Shown here piece after piece: positions 1 through 8,755 of a stretch of 64,000 bases of DNA. The stretch lies in contig NZ_JACJOF010000023.1 of NCBI RefSeq assembly GCF_014695395.1, forward strand, positions 141,118 to 205,117, read 5' to 3'. The notes under the pieces were generated by a model, which searched no databases, was not told the origin of the DNA, and was given only the letters and a program-made list of their open reading frames with translations. This DNA is from Nodosilinea sp. FACHB-131 (GTDB lineage: Bacteria; Cyanobacteriota; Cyanobacteriia; Phormidesmidales; Phormidesmidaceae). The translations under genes were made by a program, and so were the position numbers. Each line of letters begins with the position of its first letter. The first letter of the stretch is position 1.

Positions 1-308
1 TCGGCCCCAGCCGCAGGTAGCTGCACCTCGGTCACTCTAGGGTCAGTGACCCGCACGAGCGATCGACTGGCTCGGAACACAGCCATGCGAACCTTGATCA
101 GGTTCAGGTATTTTTTTAGCTCGCCCTGAAAGTAGGCAATGGCGCTGTCGCCGTAGCTGCCGTAGCGAGGTGAGATCGGGTTGCCACCAAAGTACTCACG
201 CTCGATCGCCTCAATCATTTGGGCGGCTTCGTAGGCTTGGTTAAGGGCACGCTCGGGGGTGCGAGAAACCCACCGCTGGGCGCTGCGAAAAAAGCCTGAG
301 TTCTGCAT
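1..308 (-). CDS. pcxA: PcxA-like proton extrusion protein (CemA family), N-terminal part
   Basis: I translated about 102 residues from the ATG at 308; the gene runs off the left edge, so only the N-terminus is present. The readable protein has a TPERALNQAYEAAQMIEAIE stretch, then EYFGGNPIS, YGDSAIAYFQGELKKYLN and a basic segment. This is the usual soluble N-terminal region of cyanobacterial PcxA/CotA, which precedes the CemA-type membrane domain. PcxA is a thylakoid or plasma-membrane protein needed for light-driven proton extrusion. The membrane part lies outside the window, so the family call rests on the N-terminus, compared from memory. Confidence 0.62.
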   Translation of the reverse strand, partial: MQNSGFFRSAQRWVSRTPERALNQAYEAAQMIEAIEREYFGGNPISPRYGSYGDSAIAYFQGELKKYLNLIKVRMAVFRASRSLVRVTDPRVTEVQLPAAGA

Positions 309-578
309 TGGGTTGGGTATTGGCGCTGAGATGTCCCGATCCTACTACAGTCGGTTGAGACCAGGGGATGAGGGGCGGCAGACAAAGCAGCATATATATT
401 TATTGATATATACGTGTGCTGAACAACGCAAACCGCTCTTAAGGAAGTCATCGGCAACGCTTTTTGGAGCTAACTAGAAGATTTCTTGCGGCTACTAGCT
501 AAGCAAAGCTGCAAGCAAACGTGAAATATCTACGCGCAACATTCGTGCCGCTAGCTATTCCCAAAGCGCTAGCTCGTT

Positions 579-1589
579 TCAAACTGCCAAATCAGAAAAG
601 TCACGGTCCATTGAGGCCAGACTAGTTTGCACACCACTGCGGCGGATGCCGCCCGTTTGAATATCAAAGCCAATGATTTCACCGTCCAATTCAGGCACGA
701 TACGACAGGCATAGAGCCCTTGAGTCTCTGCGACTAGCACATGGATAGCTTGGGTAGATAGAGGGAGTGGAATACGAGCGCGCTCCTGCATCCAGAGTTG
801 GGGAATCGTTAGGCCCTGGAAGCCACCTACCCCTCCTGTAACGGGTGAGAAATCGTATTTTGCCCAGCACGAAAATACCAGTTCATAGCCACCTTCAACA
901 TGTCGATAGAGCTGTGGCACTTCCATTTCAGAGTAGCCGCCAGGTTCTAGCAGCGGCGGGAGGTATTGCCATTCGCTATCTCCGCGCACAGCTTGGGCAA
1001 AGTTGTCGTCGGCAACTTGCAATAGGGCGACTACACCACGCCTGCCCATCGGTCCATTCAATGCCTTAGCTGACGCCAGCATAAAAATTTGGCGGCTGGC
1101 TCGATCCCGAAATAAAAATGGATCTCGCCAGGCGTGAATGGTTAAATCCTCAGCAACGCCTCGGGTTTGATAAAAGAATTTTGGCTTTAGCTGGGTATCA
1201 AAGAAATGCCACTGATTCAAGAACAAATCGCTGGTGTAAGCAACGCCTATGCTTTGGGTCATGCCGTCGTCTTGACGGCAATCTCGCGATGTAAAAAACA
1301 TGAGATAGCCGTTTTGGAATTTAATAATATCGCCGCTCCAGATGCAGGTATTTGCCCAGTGCTCTATGGGAGGCTTTAGCACGTCAAAATTGCTCTCGTT
1401 GCCCCAGTCAATCGCGACAAAATTTGTGGTGGTGGCGTGGCCTACGCAGGAGGCGTAGTGATGCTGCTCTGACGCTACCAGCGCCCGATCGGCATTTAGA
1501 TAAAAAATATGAAAGAGTTTGGTTCCTGGGTCAAAATGATACCAAAAATCCCACACATGGCGACTGGGATGCTGCATTGGAAAGGGCAT
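579..1589 (-). CDS. GH32/GH68-like five-bladed beta-propeller glycoside hydrolase
   Basis: 336 aa with no signal peptide. It shows the three acidic signatures of the beta-fructosidase superfamily in the expected order. WDFWYHFDP near the N-terminus is the blade-1 position of the nucleophile. WRDPF around residue 157 is the RDP motif. EMEVPQLY around residue 222 occupies the EC-motif acid/base position. WSGDII and the aromatic repeats fit a five-bladed propeller. Enzymes of this clan hydrolyse or transfer fructosyl groups (sucrose, levan), but the canonical NDPNG is not intact, so the substrate is unknown and GH43/GH130-like enzymes are an alternative. A second in-frame ATG lies four codons in. 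It is transcribed divergently from the RemA-like gene at 1720. Confidence 0.6.
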   Translation of the reverse strand: MPFPMQHPSRHVWDFWYHFDPGTKLFHIFYLNADRALVASEQHHYASCVGHATTTNFVAIDWGNESNFDVLKPPIEHWANTCIWSGDIIKFQNGYLMFFTSRDCRQDDGMTQSIGVAYTSDLFLNQWHFFDTQLKPKFFYQTRGVAEDLTIHAWRDPFLFRDRASRQIFMLASAKALNGPMGRRGVVALLQVADDNFAQAVRGDSEWQYLPPLLEPGGYSEMEVPQLYRHVEGGYELVFSCWAKYDFSPVTGGVGGFQGLTIPQLWMQERARIPLPLSTQAIHVLVAETQGLYACRIVPELDGEIIGFDIQTGGIRRSGVQTSLASMDRDFSDLAV

Positions 1590-1719
1590 TTTGCCACCTG
1601 TACAAACGTCGCGTAAACCCCTACCTAAAATACCGTAGAATCCTCTCCTATCATTGCTTCTAGCGATTCTTCAAAGTCTTTATCATAGGGATATAGCGGT
1701 AGTAGACGTAATACGCAGT

Positions 1720-2076
1720 ATGAAGATTCAATCATCGGTATTAGTACACTTAGGTTTTGGCAAATATGTGCGATCGGATCAGGTAACATCGCTGCAGCCA
1801 GTTGAGGAGGAGCGCGGTCCAGGGCGGCGAACATTTGTTTATTTAGAAGGGCAAACTGACCCCGTTGTGGCCTCGCGGGCAGAAGATACTATTGTGCGCG
1901 ATTTGGTGCAGGAACCGCGTGAGGTAATTCAGTCGCGGCAGCAGCAGGAAATTTTAACTGACCTGCTTCAAGATTTGTCGAAGGTCAACTCGACGGTGCG
2001 CCGCATCAGCCGTGACGAAGGCGGGCTGGATCTCGATCAGCTAGAGCGCCGCATTCAGCGGGTGCTGGAAGCGTAG
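1720..2076 (+). CDS. RemA-like (DUF370-related) small conserved protein
   Basis: 118 aa from the ATG at 1720; an upstream in-frame ATG at 1654 would overlap the divergent promoter and adds residues without family resemblance. The N-terminal half (MKIQSSVLVHLGFGKYVRSD, then RRTFVYLEGQ) resembles the RemA/DUF370 fold, where the HxGFGxxV start is typical. In Bacillus, RemA is a DNA-binding regulator of matrix genes. The C-terminal half (about residues 70-118) is charged and helical and is not part of RemA. The role here is unknown, and a DNA-binding regulator is only an inference. Confidence 0.55.
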   Translation: MKIQSSVLVHLGFGKYVRSDQVTSLQPVEEERGPGRRTFVYLEGQTDPVVASRAEDTIVRDLVQEPREVIQSRQQQEILTDLLQDLSKVNSTVRRISRDEGGLDLDQLERRIQRVLEA

Positions 2077-2112
2077 GTCTAGCATTTTTCATTTGTGAGA
2101 TAGTCAAATGCT

Positions 2113-2137
2113 CCCCCTCTGTCCTCCTAAGAGGGGG
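2113..2137. repeat. 8-bp inverted repeat (hairpin) after the RemA-like gene
   Basis: CCCCCTCT (2113-2120) pairs perfectly with AGAGGGGG (2130-2137) across a 9-nt loop. It lies 36 bases after the stop of the RemA-like gene and 30 bases from the stop of the convergent gene at 2168. No T-run follows, so it is not a canonical intrinsic terminator, although its place between convergent genes suits a transcript end. Confidence 0.45.
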
Positions 2138-2167
2138 TTACGGAGCGTAGGTTGGTATGAAGGGGCG

Positions 2168-3070
2168 TCATGGCGTAGCAGTGTGTAATCGATCGGCAAG
2201 CTCAGCAATTTGCTCGCCCATAGCGAGTCGTTTAAGCCAAGACGTCGGTATGCCCGATTCTCCGTAATAAGCTCCAGCTACTTGACCACAAATAGCGGCG
2301 GTTGTGTCGGCGTCATCACCAAGGTTGGCTGCCGCAAGAATGGCTTGTTCGTAACTTTCCGTTGTCCAAAAACACCACAGCGCTGCTTCTAAACTGTCTA
2401 CGACATATCCTGTGCCCCGAATATCACCGACTCGCTTGCTTTGATATTCCCCATCGGCAATGGCTTGAATGGCGGGAGATGCAATTGTCTCTAGGTTGTG
2501 CTCAAAGAGAATTTCGGTTTTGCTAGCCCCTGAGAGCGCTCGGAACAGCATATTCCCAAAGAGACGAGTGGCATCAATACATTCTGGTGCCCCATGGGTT
2601 GTGCGAGAGCTCTCGCCTGAGAACTGGATGGCGCGATCGCGATCGGGAAAATAAAACATTGGGATGGGGGCAAGCCTCATCAAGCAACCATTTCCGGCAG
2701 ACCTTGGATGGGTAGAACCGCTGAACGGATTGCCGGAGGTTTTGTATTGAGACAGCGCTTGACTGACAGTATTACCAATATCAAAACAGTCTCCGGTGCT
2801 GCTGAGATAACCGTCGTCGCGCCAGTCACAGTAGCGATTCATTTGGTCAACGGCATCAAAGGCACCGACCTCGACTAGGCTAGTGGCCAGACATAGCGCC
2901 ATTGATGTGTCGTCGGTCCACTGCCCTGGCTGGAGGTCGAATGGGCCACCGCCCACCATGTCTGTCACCGGTGCAAACGAACCACGGGGCTGAAACTCGA
3001 CCGTGGTGCCGACGGCGTCGCCTGCCGCTAGCCCCAACAGGCACCCTCGAAATCGCTGTGATGAATTCAT
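2168..3070 (-). CDS. ADP-ribosylglycohydrolase (DraG family)
   Basis: 300 aa from the ATG at 3070, chosen because GGAG lies about 12 bases upstream and the family fold starts directly (RFRGCLLGLAAGDAVG). The open frame reaches further upstream, but that part does not resemble the family. Metal-binding motifs are visible: GDAVG at about 17-21, WTDDTSMAL at about 54, and GDDADTTAAICGQVAGAYYG near the C-terminus. These are the binuclear Mg/Mn site of DraG/ARH enzymes, which remove ADP-ribose from proteins or from nucleic acid adducts. No partner ADP-ribosyltransferase is nearby. The substrate is unknown. Confidence 0.88.
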   Translation of the reverse strand: MNSSQRFRGCLLGLAAGDAVGTTVEFQPRGSFAPVTDMVGGGPFDLQPGQWTDDTSMALCLATSLVEVGAFDAVDQMNRYCDWRDDGYLSSTGDCFDIGNTVSQALSQYKTSGNPFSGSTHPRSAGNGCLMRLAPIPMFYFPDRDRAIQFSGESSRTTHGAPECIDATRLFGNMLFRALSGASKTEILFEHNLETIASPAIQAIADGEYQSKRVGDIRGTGYVVDSLEAALWCFWTTESYEQAILAAANLGDDADTTAAICGQVAGAYYGESGIPTSWLKRLAMGEQIAELADRLHTATP

Positions 3071-3315
3071 TGGAATGATTGTTTCTCCAGCCACTATTTC
3101 TTGGTCTTCTGATTCTATAAAAGACTTTTTTCTAAAAATGTTGTATTCCTTCACAAGCTTTTGGTTTGAGATTCGATCAGGAAACTGACCCCAAAGCTTA
3201 GAGAAGTTCTTTTTCAGTGCTGCTAGCAGATTGAATAGCAAGGCTACCAATCCCTTGGTGTTCGCCCCTACAGTGAACCTGTAGCGTTGTTTGTGTAAGC
3301 TCCATGGGCGTGCGT

Positions 3316-3475
3316 GGCGCACAATTGGGGTCAAAATCCAGATCTGCTGCTGGGGCCATTTCGCAGGCCCCAGGCTCCCGGCTTCGTGTGTCCTCCGACC
3401 TACGAGCAGGACGTTCCGTCGTCCTGTACCTCACGGAAAGGATCGGCCGATCATCGGTTTAAACTTCTGTTTTGC
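3316..3475. repeat. Inverted repeat copy A flanking the ABC exporter genes
   Basis: The reverse complement of this segment matches 5575-5713. Both copies share a block around GTTTAAACCGATGATC and CCTTTCCGTG, and a nearly identical ~58-base block from TGGGGCCTGCGAAATGGCCC to AATTGTGCGCC. The second block holds a perfect stem-loop: TGGGGCC and GGCCCCA around an 8-base loop. Copy A is about 20 bases longer than copy B because of extra sequence in the middle. The stop codon of the ATPase gene (3459) lies inside it. It fills most of the 388-base gap between the ATPase gene and the ADP-ribosylglycohydrolase gene; I see nothing else in that gap. Confidence 0.85.
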
Positions 3476-4175
3476 GTGGCAGATGAATGGGTGTTCTGGT
3501 AGGGTTGTCGGCGATGATTTGACCGTCGCGAAAGGTGATGGTGCGATCGCACTGCCCGGCCACCTCCTGGTCGTGGGTCACCAGGATCACGGTCATGCCT
3601 TCGCGGTTGAGATCGGCGAAGATTTGCATCACGCTCTGGCTGGTTTGAGAGTCGAGGGCTCCGGTAGGTTCATCGGCGAGCAGGAGTTTGGGGCGGTTGA
3701 CGATAGCGCGGGCGATCGCGACTCTTTGCTGCTGACCACCCGATAGCTGGCTGGGGCGGTTGTGAAGGCGATTACCGAGGCCTACTCGTTGCAGGGCGCG
3801 GGTAGCGCGCACCCTGCGCTTGGTTTTGGGCAGGTTGGCGTAAACCATGGGCAGCATCACGTTCTCTAGGGCGGTAAGCTGGGGCAGCAGGTGAAACTGC
3901 TGAAACACAAAGCCCAGGGTGCGATTGCGTACTTCCGCCAGGGTATCGGCTGCCAGGCTGTTCACAGGGTTGCCATTGAGGTGATAGGTGCCCTCGGTGG
4001 GGCGATCGAGGCAGCCGAGAATGGCCATCGCTGTCGATTTACCTGACCCCGACGGCCCCACAATGGCACAGTACTCTCCCGCCTCAATGGTGAGGCTGAC
4101 GGGGTGTAGGGCATGGACAGCCAGTTCGCCGCTGCCGTAGGTTTTGCTGACGCGATCGAGTTCGATGAGGGCCAT
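3459..4175 (-). CDS. ABC exporter ATP-binding protein, MacB/LolD type
   Basis: 238 aa. The ATG at 4175 lies 4 bases after the stop of the permease gene, which argues for translational coupling and against the longer frame. Walker A is GPSGSGKS (about 40-47), the Q-loop is FVFQQF, the signature is LSGGQQQR, Walker B is LLLADEPTGALD, and the H-loop is LVTHD. The LADEPTGALD form and YGSGELAVHAL start are typical of the MacB/LolD/FtsE-like clade. It energises the adjacent FtsX-type permease. Last gene of the three-gene minus-strand operon. Its last codons and stop lie within inverted repeat copy A. Confidence 0.92.
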   Translation of the reverse strand: MALIELDRVSKTYGSGELAVHALHPVSLTIEAGEYCAIVGPSGSGKSTAMAILGCLDRPTEGTYHLNGNPVNSLAADTLAEVRNRTLGFVFQQFHLLPQLTALENVMLPMVYANLPKTKRRVRATRALQRVGLGNRLHNRPSQLSGGQQQRVAIARAIVNRPKLLLADEPTGALDSQTSQSVMQIFADLNREGMTVILVTHDQEVAGQCDRTITFRDGQIIADNPTRTPIHLPRKTEV

Positions 4176-4179
4176 GGGT

Positions 4180-5409
4180 TTAGCTCCGCAGGGCAACGAT
4201 AGGGTCGAGCTGAGCAGCGCGGCGGGCAGGCAAAATGCCAAAGACCAAGCCAATGCCGCCAGAGACCGAGAACGAGAGGGCGATCGCCACCCAGCTTACC
4301 CCCGCCTCCAGCGGGCTCAGCAGCGCCACCAGCCCAACGCCACCAGCCCCAAACACCACGCCCACCAGTCCGCCAATCACCGCTAAGATCACTGCCTCAA
4401 TGGTGAACTGAGCCATCAGATCCGCGCCCTTGGCCCCGATCGCCTTGCGCAGGCCAATCTCTTGAGTGCGCTCGGTGACCGACACCAGCATGATATTCAT
4501 GATGCCAATGCCCCCTACCAGCAGCGAAATGCTGGCCGTAAACCCCAGCAGCAGCACCAAAATGTCGGACACACTGGCCGCCGTAGACAACAATTCTTGC
4601 TGGCTCTGCACGGTAAAGTCGTCGGCTCGGTTGCGCAGCTCGTGGCGCAGGCGCAGCAGGTTAGTGATCTGGTACTGGGCGGCGCTGGTATCTGCCTCGC
4701 TGCGGGCCGACACCGCGATCGTCTGCACCGTGGGGCTGGTTTGGCCCGACTCCAGCCCTGTAATCTGGTTCACCATCGCCTCAATGGGAATGTAAATCGC
4801 CTCATCCTGGTTTTGACCAAAAGAAGACCCCCGCGGCGACGCCACCCCCACCACCGTAAAACCCACCCCGTTGATGCGAACGCGCTGATTGAGCGGGTCT
4901 TCGCTGCCAAACAAAATCTTCGCCGCCTCGCTGCCCAGCACCGCCACAGCCAGCCCCCCCTGAGCATCCACTGGGTGCAAAAAGCGCCCTTTATCCACCG
5001 TCACATTCCGCACCACCGGATAGTCGGGCGTGGTGCCAATCACGCTGGCCTGAGTCTCAGCCGCGCCCTGCGTCACCCGCAGCCGCTCACTCTTTTCCGG
5101 CGACACCGCCTGAATAGCCAAGACTTCCGCTGCGATCGCCCGCGCATCCGCCAGCGTCAGCGTATCGGCCCGCGCCACCCCCGCCTGCGGCCCCCGCTGC
5201 GCGTCCCCCGGCGTAACAAACAAAACATTCGTCCCCAACGCCTCAAACTGCTGCGTCACAAACCTCTGCGCCCCCTGCCCCACCGCCACCATCGCAATCA
5301 CCGACGCATTGCCAATCACAATACCCAGCATCGTCAAACCGCTGCGCATCCGGTTGGCGTTCAGAGTTTTGACCGCCATTGCGGCGTTTTCGACAATGTT
5401 GAGAGACAT
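4180..5409 (-). CDS. MacB-type ABC exporter permease (FtsX/MacB_PCD domains)
   Basis: 409 aa from the ATG at 5409; the frame extends upstream through repeat sequence that gives a low-complexity peptide, so I reject the longer start. There is a transmembrane helix near the N-terminus (LTMLGIVIGNASVIAMVAVG), a periplasmic MacB core domain at about 50-270, then three helices. The conserved loop TERTQEIGLRKAIGAKG sits between the first two of these three, as in FtsX-fold permeases. With the fusion protein upstream and the ATPase downstream it forms a MacAB-like exporter; cargo (peptide, macrolide, lipid, exopolymer) cannot be told from sequence. Confidence 0.9.
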   Translation of the reverse strand: MSLNIVENAAMAVKTLNANRMRSGLTMLGIVIGNASVIAMVAVGQGAQRFVTQQFEALGTNVLFVTPGDAQRGPQAGVARADTLTLADARAIAAEVLAIQAVSPEKSERLRVTQGAAETQASVIGTTPDYPVVRNVTVDKGRFLHPVDAQGGLAVAVLGSEAAKILFGSEDPLNQRVRINGVGFTVVGVASPRGSSFGQNQDEAIYIPIEAMVNQITGLESGQTSPTVQTIAVSARSEADTSAAQYQITNLLRLRHELRNRADDFTVQSQQELLSTAASVSDILVLLLGFTASISLLVGGIGIMNIMLVSVTERTQEIGLRKAIGAKGADLMAQFTIEAVILAVIGGLVGVVFGAGGVGLVALLSPLEAGVSWVAIALSFSVSGGIGLVFGILPARRAAQLDPIVALRS

Positions 5410-5410
5410 A

Positions 5411-5548
5411 GGGGTGGATGGGTAGGGGGTGGGCGAGTGGGTGGGTAGATGGGTGGTTGGGTAGATGGGTGGTTGGGTAGATGGGTGGACGAGTAGGTGG
5501 GTAGGAAAGGGAGATGGGGAGGATGAGGGAGATGGGGGAGGTGAGGCC
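5411..5548. repeat. Short tandem repeats (GGGTAGATGGGTGGTT-type) and purine-rich tract
   Basis: A run of imperfect 8/16-mers of the type GGGTAGAT-GGGTGGTT covers about 5411-5510. A GGGAGATGGGGAGGATGAGG-like purine-rich tract follows. It sits directly upstream of the permease start. Similar sequence recurs at 8756-8813, 9475-9517 and 50928-50995. It is consistent with the short tandemly repeated (STRR) elements known from cyanobacteria and is not a CRISPR array, since there are no unique spacers. Confidence 0.8.
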
Positions 5549-5574
5549 GATCGCAGTTGCTCACAAGCCCGTTT

Positions 5575-5713
5575 GCAGAACAGAGGTTTAAACCGATGAT
5601 CAGCCACTCCTTTCCGTGGGGTGAAGGGCGGCGGAACGCCATTCTCGATGGGGGTCTGGGGCCTGCGAAATGGCCCCAGCAGCAGATCTGGCTTTCGACC
5701 CCAATTGTGCGCC
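5575..5713. repeat. Inverted repeat copy B in the fusion protein-permease gap
   Basis: Plus-strand reading matches the reverse complement of 3316-3475. It contains GTTTAAACCGATGATC, CCTTTCCGTG and the TGGGGCC/GGCCCCA stem-loop. It ends 7 bases from the stop codon of the membrane fusion protein gene (5720), so with the STRR it accounts for the whole 310-base gap between that gene and the permease. Confidence 0.85.
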
Positions 5714-5719
5714 GCCTCC

Positions 5720-7099
5720 CTAACCCGGCGGCGGCGACGGTGGACTAAACGGCGATCCCCCCTCCTCCCTTGGCATATCCAGAAAAACGCGATCGCTCCC
5801 CTCCACCCCCGTCAAAATCTGCGTCTTCCCATCCTGGGTCAGCCCTACCGTCACCGGCCGAAAAACCGGATTGCCAGCGGCATCCGCCACCCGCACCCCC
5901 AGCTGGCCATTCTCAGTTGCGATCGCAACCGTCGGCACCAGCAGCGCATCCGCCACCGTCTCGCCCACAAACGTCGCCGCCACCGTCATCCCCGATCGCA
6001 GCCGATCCAGCCCCGTTTGCAGCTCCACCGCCACCTGAAACACCGTGACGTTATTCTCAATCAGCGCCTCCGGAGCAATCCGCTTTACTCGGCCTTGAAA
6101 AGTCTCCTGCGGAAAAGCATCGGCCACAATCTCCACCATTTGCCCCACCGCCACCTGGCCAATGCTCGCCTCCGACACCTCCACCTCCACCTCCAGCCCC
6201 GAAGACAGCGCCAAAATTGAGCTAGAGGTCGCCGAAGCCGTCGCTGAGGCGCTGGTCGTCGGCGTCACGATCGCTCCCAACGTTGCATAGGTCTGCGTCA
6301 CCACCCCACCAAACGGAGCGCGAATCGTCGCCTCGCCCAGCTGAGTTTGAACAATCTCGACCTGGGCTTTCGCCGCCGCCACCGCTGCCGCCGCCGCCGC
6401 AATCTCCTCTGGGCGAGAGCCACTGGTGGTTTCGGCCAGCTGCTGCTGCACCTCGTTCAGACTCGCTGCCGCATTGCGGGCCTCGGTTTCATACTGATCG
6501 AGCTCGTTTTGAGAAATTGCCCCCTGGGCCGCCAGGTCACGAAAGCGATCGCGCTGGCTCACCGCCAACTCCACCTGCGCGTGGGCCGAGGCCACCTGCG
6601 CCTCAACCCGACGAATCGCTTCGGGCCGATTCCCCGCCACTGTACGATCGTATTCAGCTTCAGCCTGGGCCAGTTGGGCGCGACGCTGGGTCAGCTCGGC
6701 CTCCAAAGTGCCTACCTCCATACGAGCTAGCACCTGCCCAGCAGCTACTATGGCCCCCTGGTCTACATAGAGTGCCTCCAATCGTCCTGCGGTCTTAGGG
6801 CTGAGATTCACCGTAGTCACCGCGACGACGCTGCCCCGCCCCTCCACCCGCACCGTCAGCGCCGCTGTTTCGACGGGTTGAGTCAAGGCGTTGAGGTTAC
6901 TGCTAGCCGCTGGGCGTTTAGGAGACGGTGGCAACAGCCCCACCCGAGGGCCGACGATCGGCACTAGCCCCAGCAAGCCCAGCACAGCGAGCAACCAGAA
7001 CCACCGAGGCCAGCGTTTTGGCTTTGCCTCAGCATCTACAGGGTCGGCATCGGGCGATCGCTCCCCCGATAAAGGAGCCGTTGAAAAAGACTCTGCCAT
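5720..7099 (-). CDS. Periplasmic membrane fusion protein, HlyD/MacA type
   Basis: 459 aa from the ATG at 7099; the frame is open further upstream but that part is non-homologous in appearance. A cytoplasmic Pro/Lys-rich leader is followed by one transmembrane helix (WFWLLAVLGLLGLVPIVG, about 32-50). Then come a biotinyl-lipoyl half (VDQGAIVAAGQVLARM), a long Ala/Gln/Glu-rich helical hairpin at about 130-260, the second lipoyl half (ATIRAPFGGVVTQ), and beta-barrel and membrane-proximal domains. The C-terminal tail is Pro/Ser-rich. First gene of the exporter operon. It would bridge the MacB-like permease to an outer-membrane channel, which is not encoded here. Confidence 0.9.
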   Translation of the reverse strand: MAESFSTAPLSGERSPDADPVDAEAKPKRWPRWFWLLAVLGLLGLVPIVGPRVGLLPPSPKRPAASSNLNALTQPVETAALTVRVEGRGSVVAVTTVNLSPKTAGRLEALYVDQGAIVAAGQVLARMEVGTLEAELTQRRAQLAQAEAEYDRTVAGNRPEAIRRVEAQVASAHAQVELAVSQRDRFRDLAAQGAISQNELDQYETEARNAAASLNEVQQQLAETTSGSRPEEIAAAAAAVAAAKAQVEIVQTQLGEATIRAPFGGVVTQTYATLGAIVTPTTSASATASATSSSILALSSGLEVEVEVSEASIGQVAVGQMVEIVADAFPQETFQGRVKRIAPEALIENNVTVFQVAVELQTGLDRLRSGMTVAATFVGETVADALLVPTVAIATENGQLGVRVADAAGNPVFRPVTVGLTQDGKTQILTGVEGSDRVFLDMPREEGGSPFSPPSPPPG

Positions 7100-7130
7100 A
7101 GGTTCTCTATCTGCAACCGTAGTGAGGAAA

Positions 7131-7166
7131 GCTTCTCTTGGCCCCGGGGTTGAGGCCAAAAGAAGC
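7131..7166. promoter_or_regulatory. Long hairpin in the 5' leader of the fusion protein gene
   Basis: Arms GCTTCTCTTGGCC (7131-7143) and GGCCAAAAGAAGC (7154-7166) pair at 12 of 13 positions around a 10-base loop. It lies 32 bases upstream of the fusion protein ATG in the 323-base gap between divergent genes (7100-7422). It may be a leader RNA structure or a dyad operator. The rest of the gap shows no gene. Confidence 0.4.
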
Positions 7167-7422
7167 AAGGAGTGATGTTCGGGAAGTGAAAAGTTGGAAC
7201 ACACAACCAACCCAGTTGGGTTAGCCCCATCCTACGGAGCTGACCTTGCCCCGCGCCTGAAGCAAAGCTCCCAAACCTTGTAGGGCAAATGTCGCTGTGA
7301 TGGTGCCCCAAAGCTAGGAGATTTGTCCTACTAGAACTGGGCCGCAATGGGATGTCAGCCCCTAGTCACTGCCAATTGGCGGCTTGTACAGTTGAAGCAG
7401 CAACCCTTTTTGGACGCTAACT

Positions 7423-8718
7423 TTGGTGAAATCTGCGTTTCTGCTAGGGTCAAAGCCCGCCCCCTTGAGGGAATTGCCTAGAGCCGACCTAAGCCACCCC
7501 TCGCCGCTCCGACAGCTGCTCTACGTAGAGTGGGTGCTGCTCGGCATTGCCATCTGCCTAACCCTGCCCTCCTTTGTGGTGGACTTTGAAGCCGGTATAG
7601 CCTGGCTAGAGGTGTTGACCATTGCCCTGCTGGGCCTGATGGGCCTGTGGCGACCGCCGCAAAGGTCCCAAAAACTGCTCTACACCGCTATAGAGTTGGG
7701 CTTGCTGCTGCTGCTGGCAATGGCCACTAGCCATGTTCCCGCCATGATGCGCATTTTGCCGCTGCTGGGGTTAGTCGTGGTGGTGCGCAGCTGTCAGCGC
7801 TTTGGGCGGTGGGGGCAGGCTGCGGTGGTGGGCGTTATTTTTGTGCTGCATGGGGCGATCGCCATGATCTACGCCGGCACGTCTCTGCACGAAGACATCG
7901 GGCAGCGCATTATTCCACCCCCAGAACAACTGCACCTCCACATCTTTCAAACCAACGCCATGATTGTGTTTGGTTTGGTGCTGGTATTTGTGTCGCTGCT
8001 GGTCAATGCGCTGCTGTCGGTTTACCAAAGTCAGCAGAAGCTCGCGATCGCCCACGAGCAGCTACGCGCCTACGCCACGCGGGTCGAAAACCAGGCCACG
8101 CTGCAAGAGCGCAACCGCATTGCCCGCGAAATTCACGATTCCCTCGGTCATGCCCTGACAGCCCAAACCATTTTGCTAGAGAATGCCCTGCTGTACCTGC
8201 CCTCCCAGGCCGACCAAGCTAGAGGCTACCTCACCAGCGCCAAAGACTCGGCCTACCAAGCGCTGCGAGATGTGTCGAAGTCGGTTTCGGCCCTGCGCAC
8301 CAGCCCGTTGCAGGGGCAATCGCTGACCACGGCGGTGCCCCTGCTAGTGGATGAATTGTGCCAATCGGCGGGCATGGGGGCCGACTGCTCCGTCGAACTG
8401 CCCGAGCCGCTGCCCGACGACATCAAGCTGGCTCTGTTTCGGATTGTGCAGGAGGCGATTACTAATGTGGTGAAGCACAGCCAGTCCACCGCCGTGCAGG
8501 TCAAGCTGGCAGCCAAAGCCAGCCGCGTTTACCTTCAGGTGCTCGATAACGGCCAGGGTTTTGACCCTAGCAAAAACACCACGGGCTTTGGCCTGCGAGG
8601 CATGCGCGAACGGGCGATCGCCCTTAGCGGCACCTGCCAAATTTGGAGCGCCCCCGGTGCGGGCTGTCGCATCAGCGTCATCTTGCCCTTGCCTGGGGCG
8701 ATTGAACGTCCCGCATAG
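7423..8718 (+). CDS. Sensor histidine kinase, NarL-group (HisKA_3/HATPase)
   Basis: 431 aa. The N-terminal ~200 residues hold about six hydrophobic helices without a recognisable extracellular sensor domain. The dimerisation helix carries ERNRIAREIHDSLGH, with the phospho-acceptor His near residue 238. The ATPase domain has VQEAITNVVKHS (N box), DNGQGFD (G1) and GFGLRGMRERA (G2). The frame opens with TTG at 7423, directly followed by GTG at 7426, so the exact start is uncertain. It pairs with the response regulator 95 bases downstream and is divergent from the exporter operon, which makes that operon a candidate target, by inference. The signal is unknown. Confidence 0.9.
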   Translation: MVKSAFLLGSKPAPLRELPRADLSHPSPLRQLLYVEWVLLGIAICLTLPSFVVDFEAGIAWLEVLTIALLGLMGLWRPPQRSQKLLYTAIELGLLLLLAMATSHVPAMMRILPLLGLVVVVRSCQRFGRWGQAAVVGVIFVLHGAIAMIYAGTSLHEDIGQRIIPPPEQLHLHIFQTNAMIVFGLVLVFVSLLVNALLSVYQSQQKLAIAHEQLRAYATRVENQATLQERNRIAREIHDSLGHALTAQTILLENALLYLPSQADQARGYLTSAKDSAYQALRDVSKSVSALRTSPLQGQSLTTAVPLLVDELCQSAGMGADCSVELPEPLPDDIKLALFRIVQEAITNVVKHSQSTAVQVKLAAKASRVYLQVLDNGQGFDPSKNTTGFGLRGMRERAIALSGTCQIWSAPGAGCRISVILPLPGAIERPA

Positions 8719-8755
8719 GGTTGGTGCAGTCCTGTCCCGACTGCACCCTACTCGA

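Noticed and set aside
4462..5448. 328-codon plus-strand open frame
   Set aside because: Antisense to the MacB-type permease; Arg/His/Pro-rich product typical of a GC-rich shadow frame.
5411..5510. CRISPR-like repetition
   Set aside because: Repeats are contiguous short tandem units with no spacers of uniform length; no cas gene in the window.
5621..6220. 199-codon plus-strand frame over the fusion protein gene
   Set aside because: Shadow of the fusion protein; His/Arg/Pro-rich with no ribosome-binding site.
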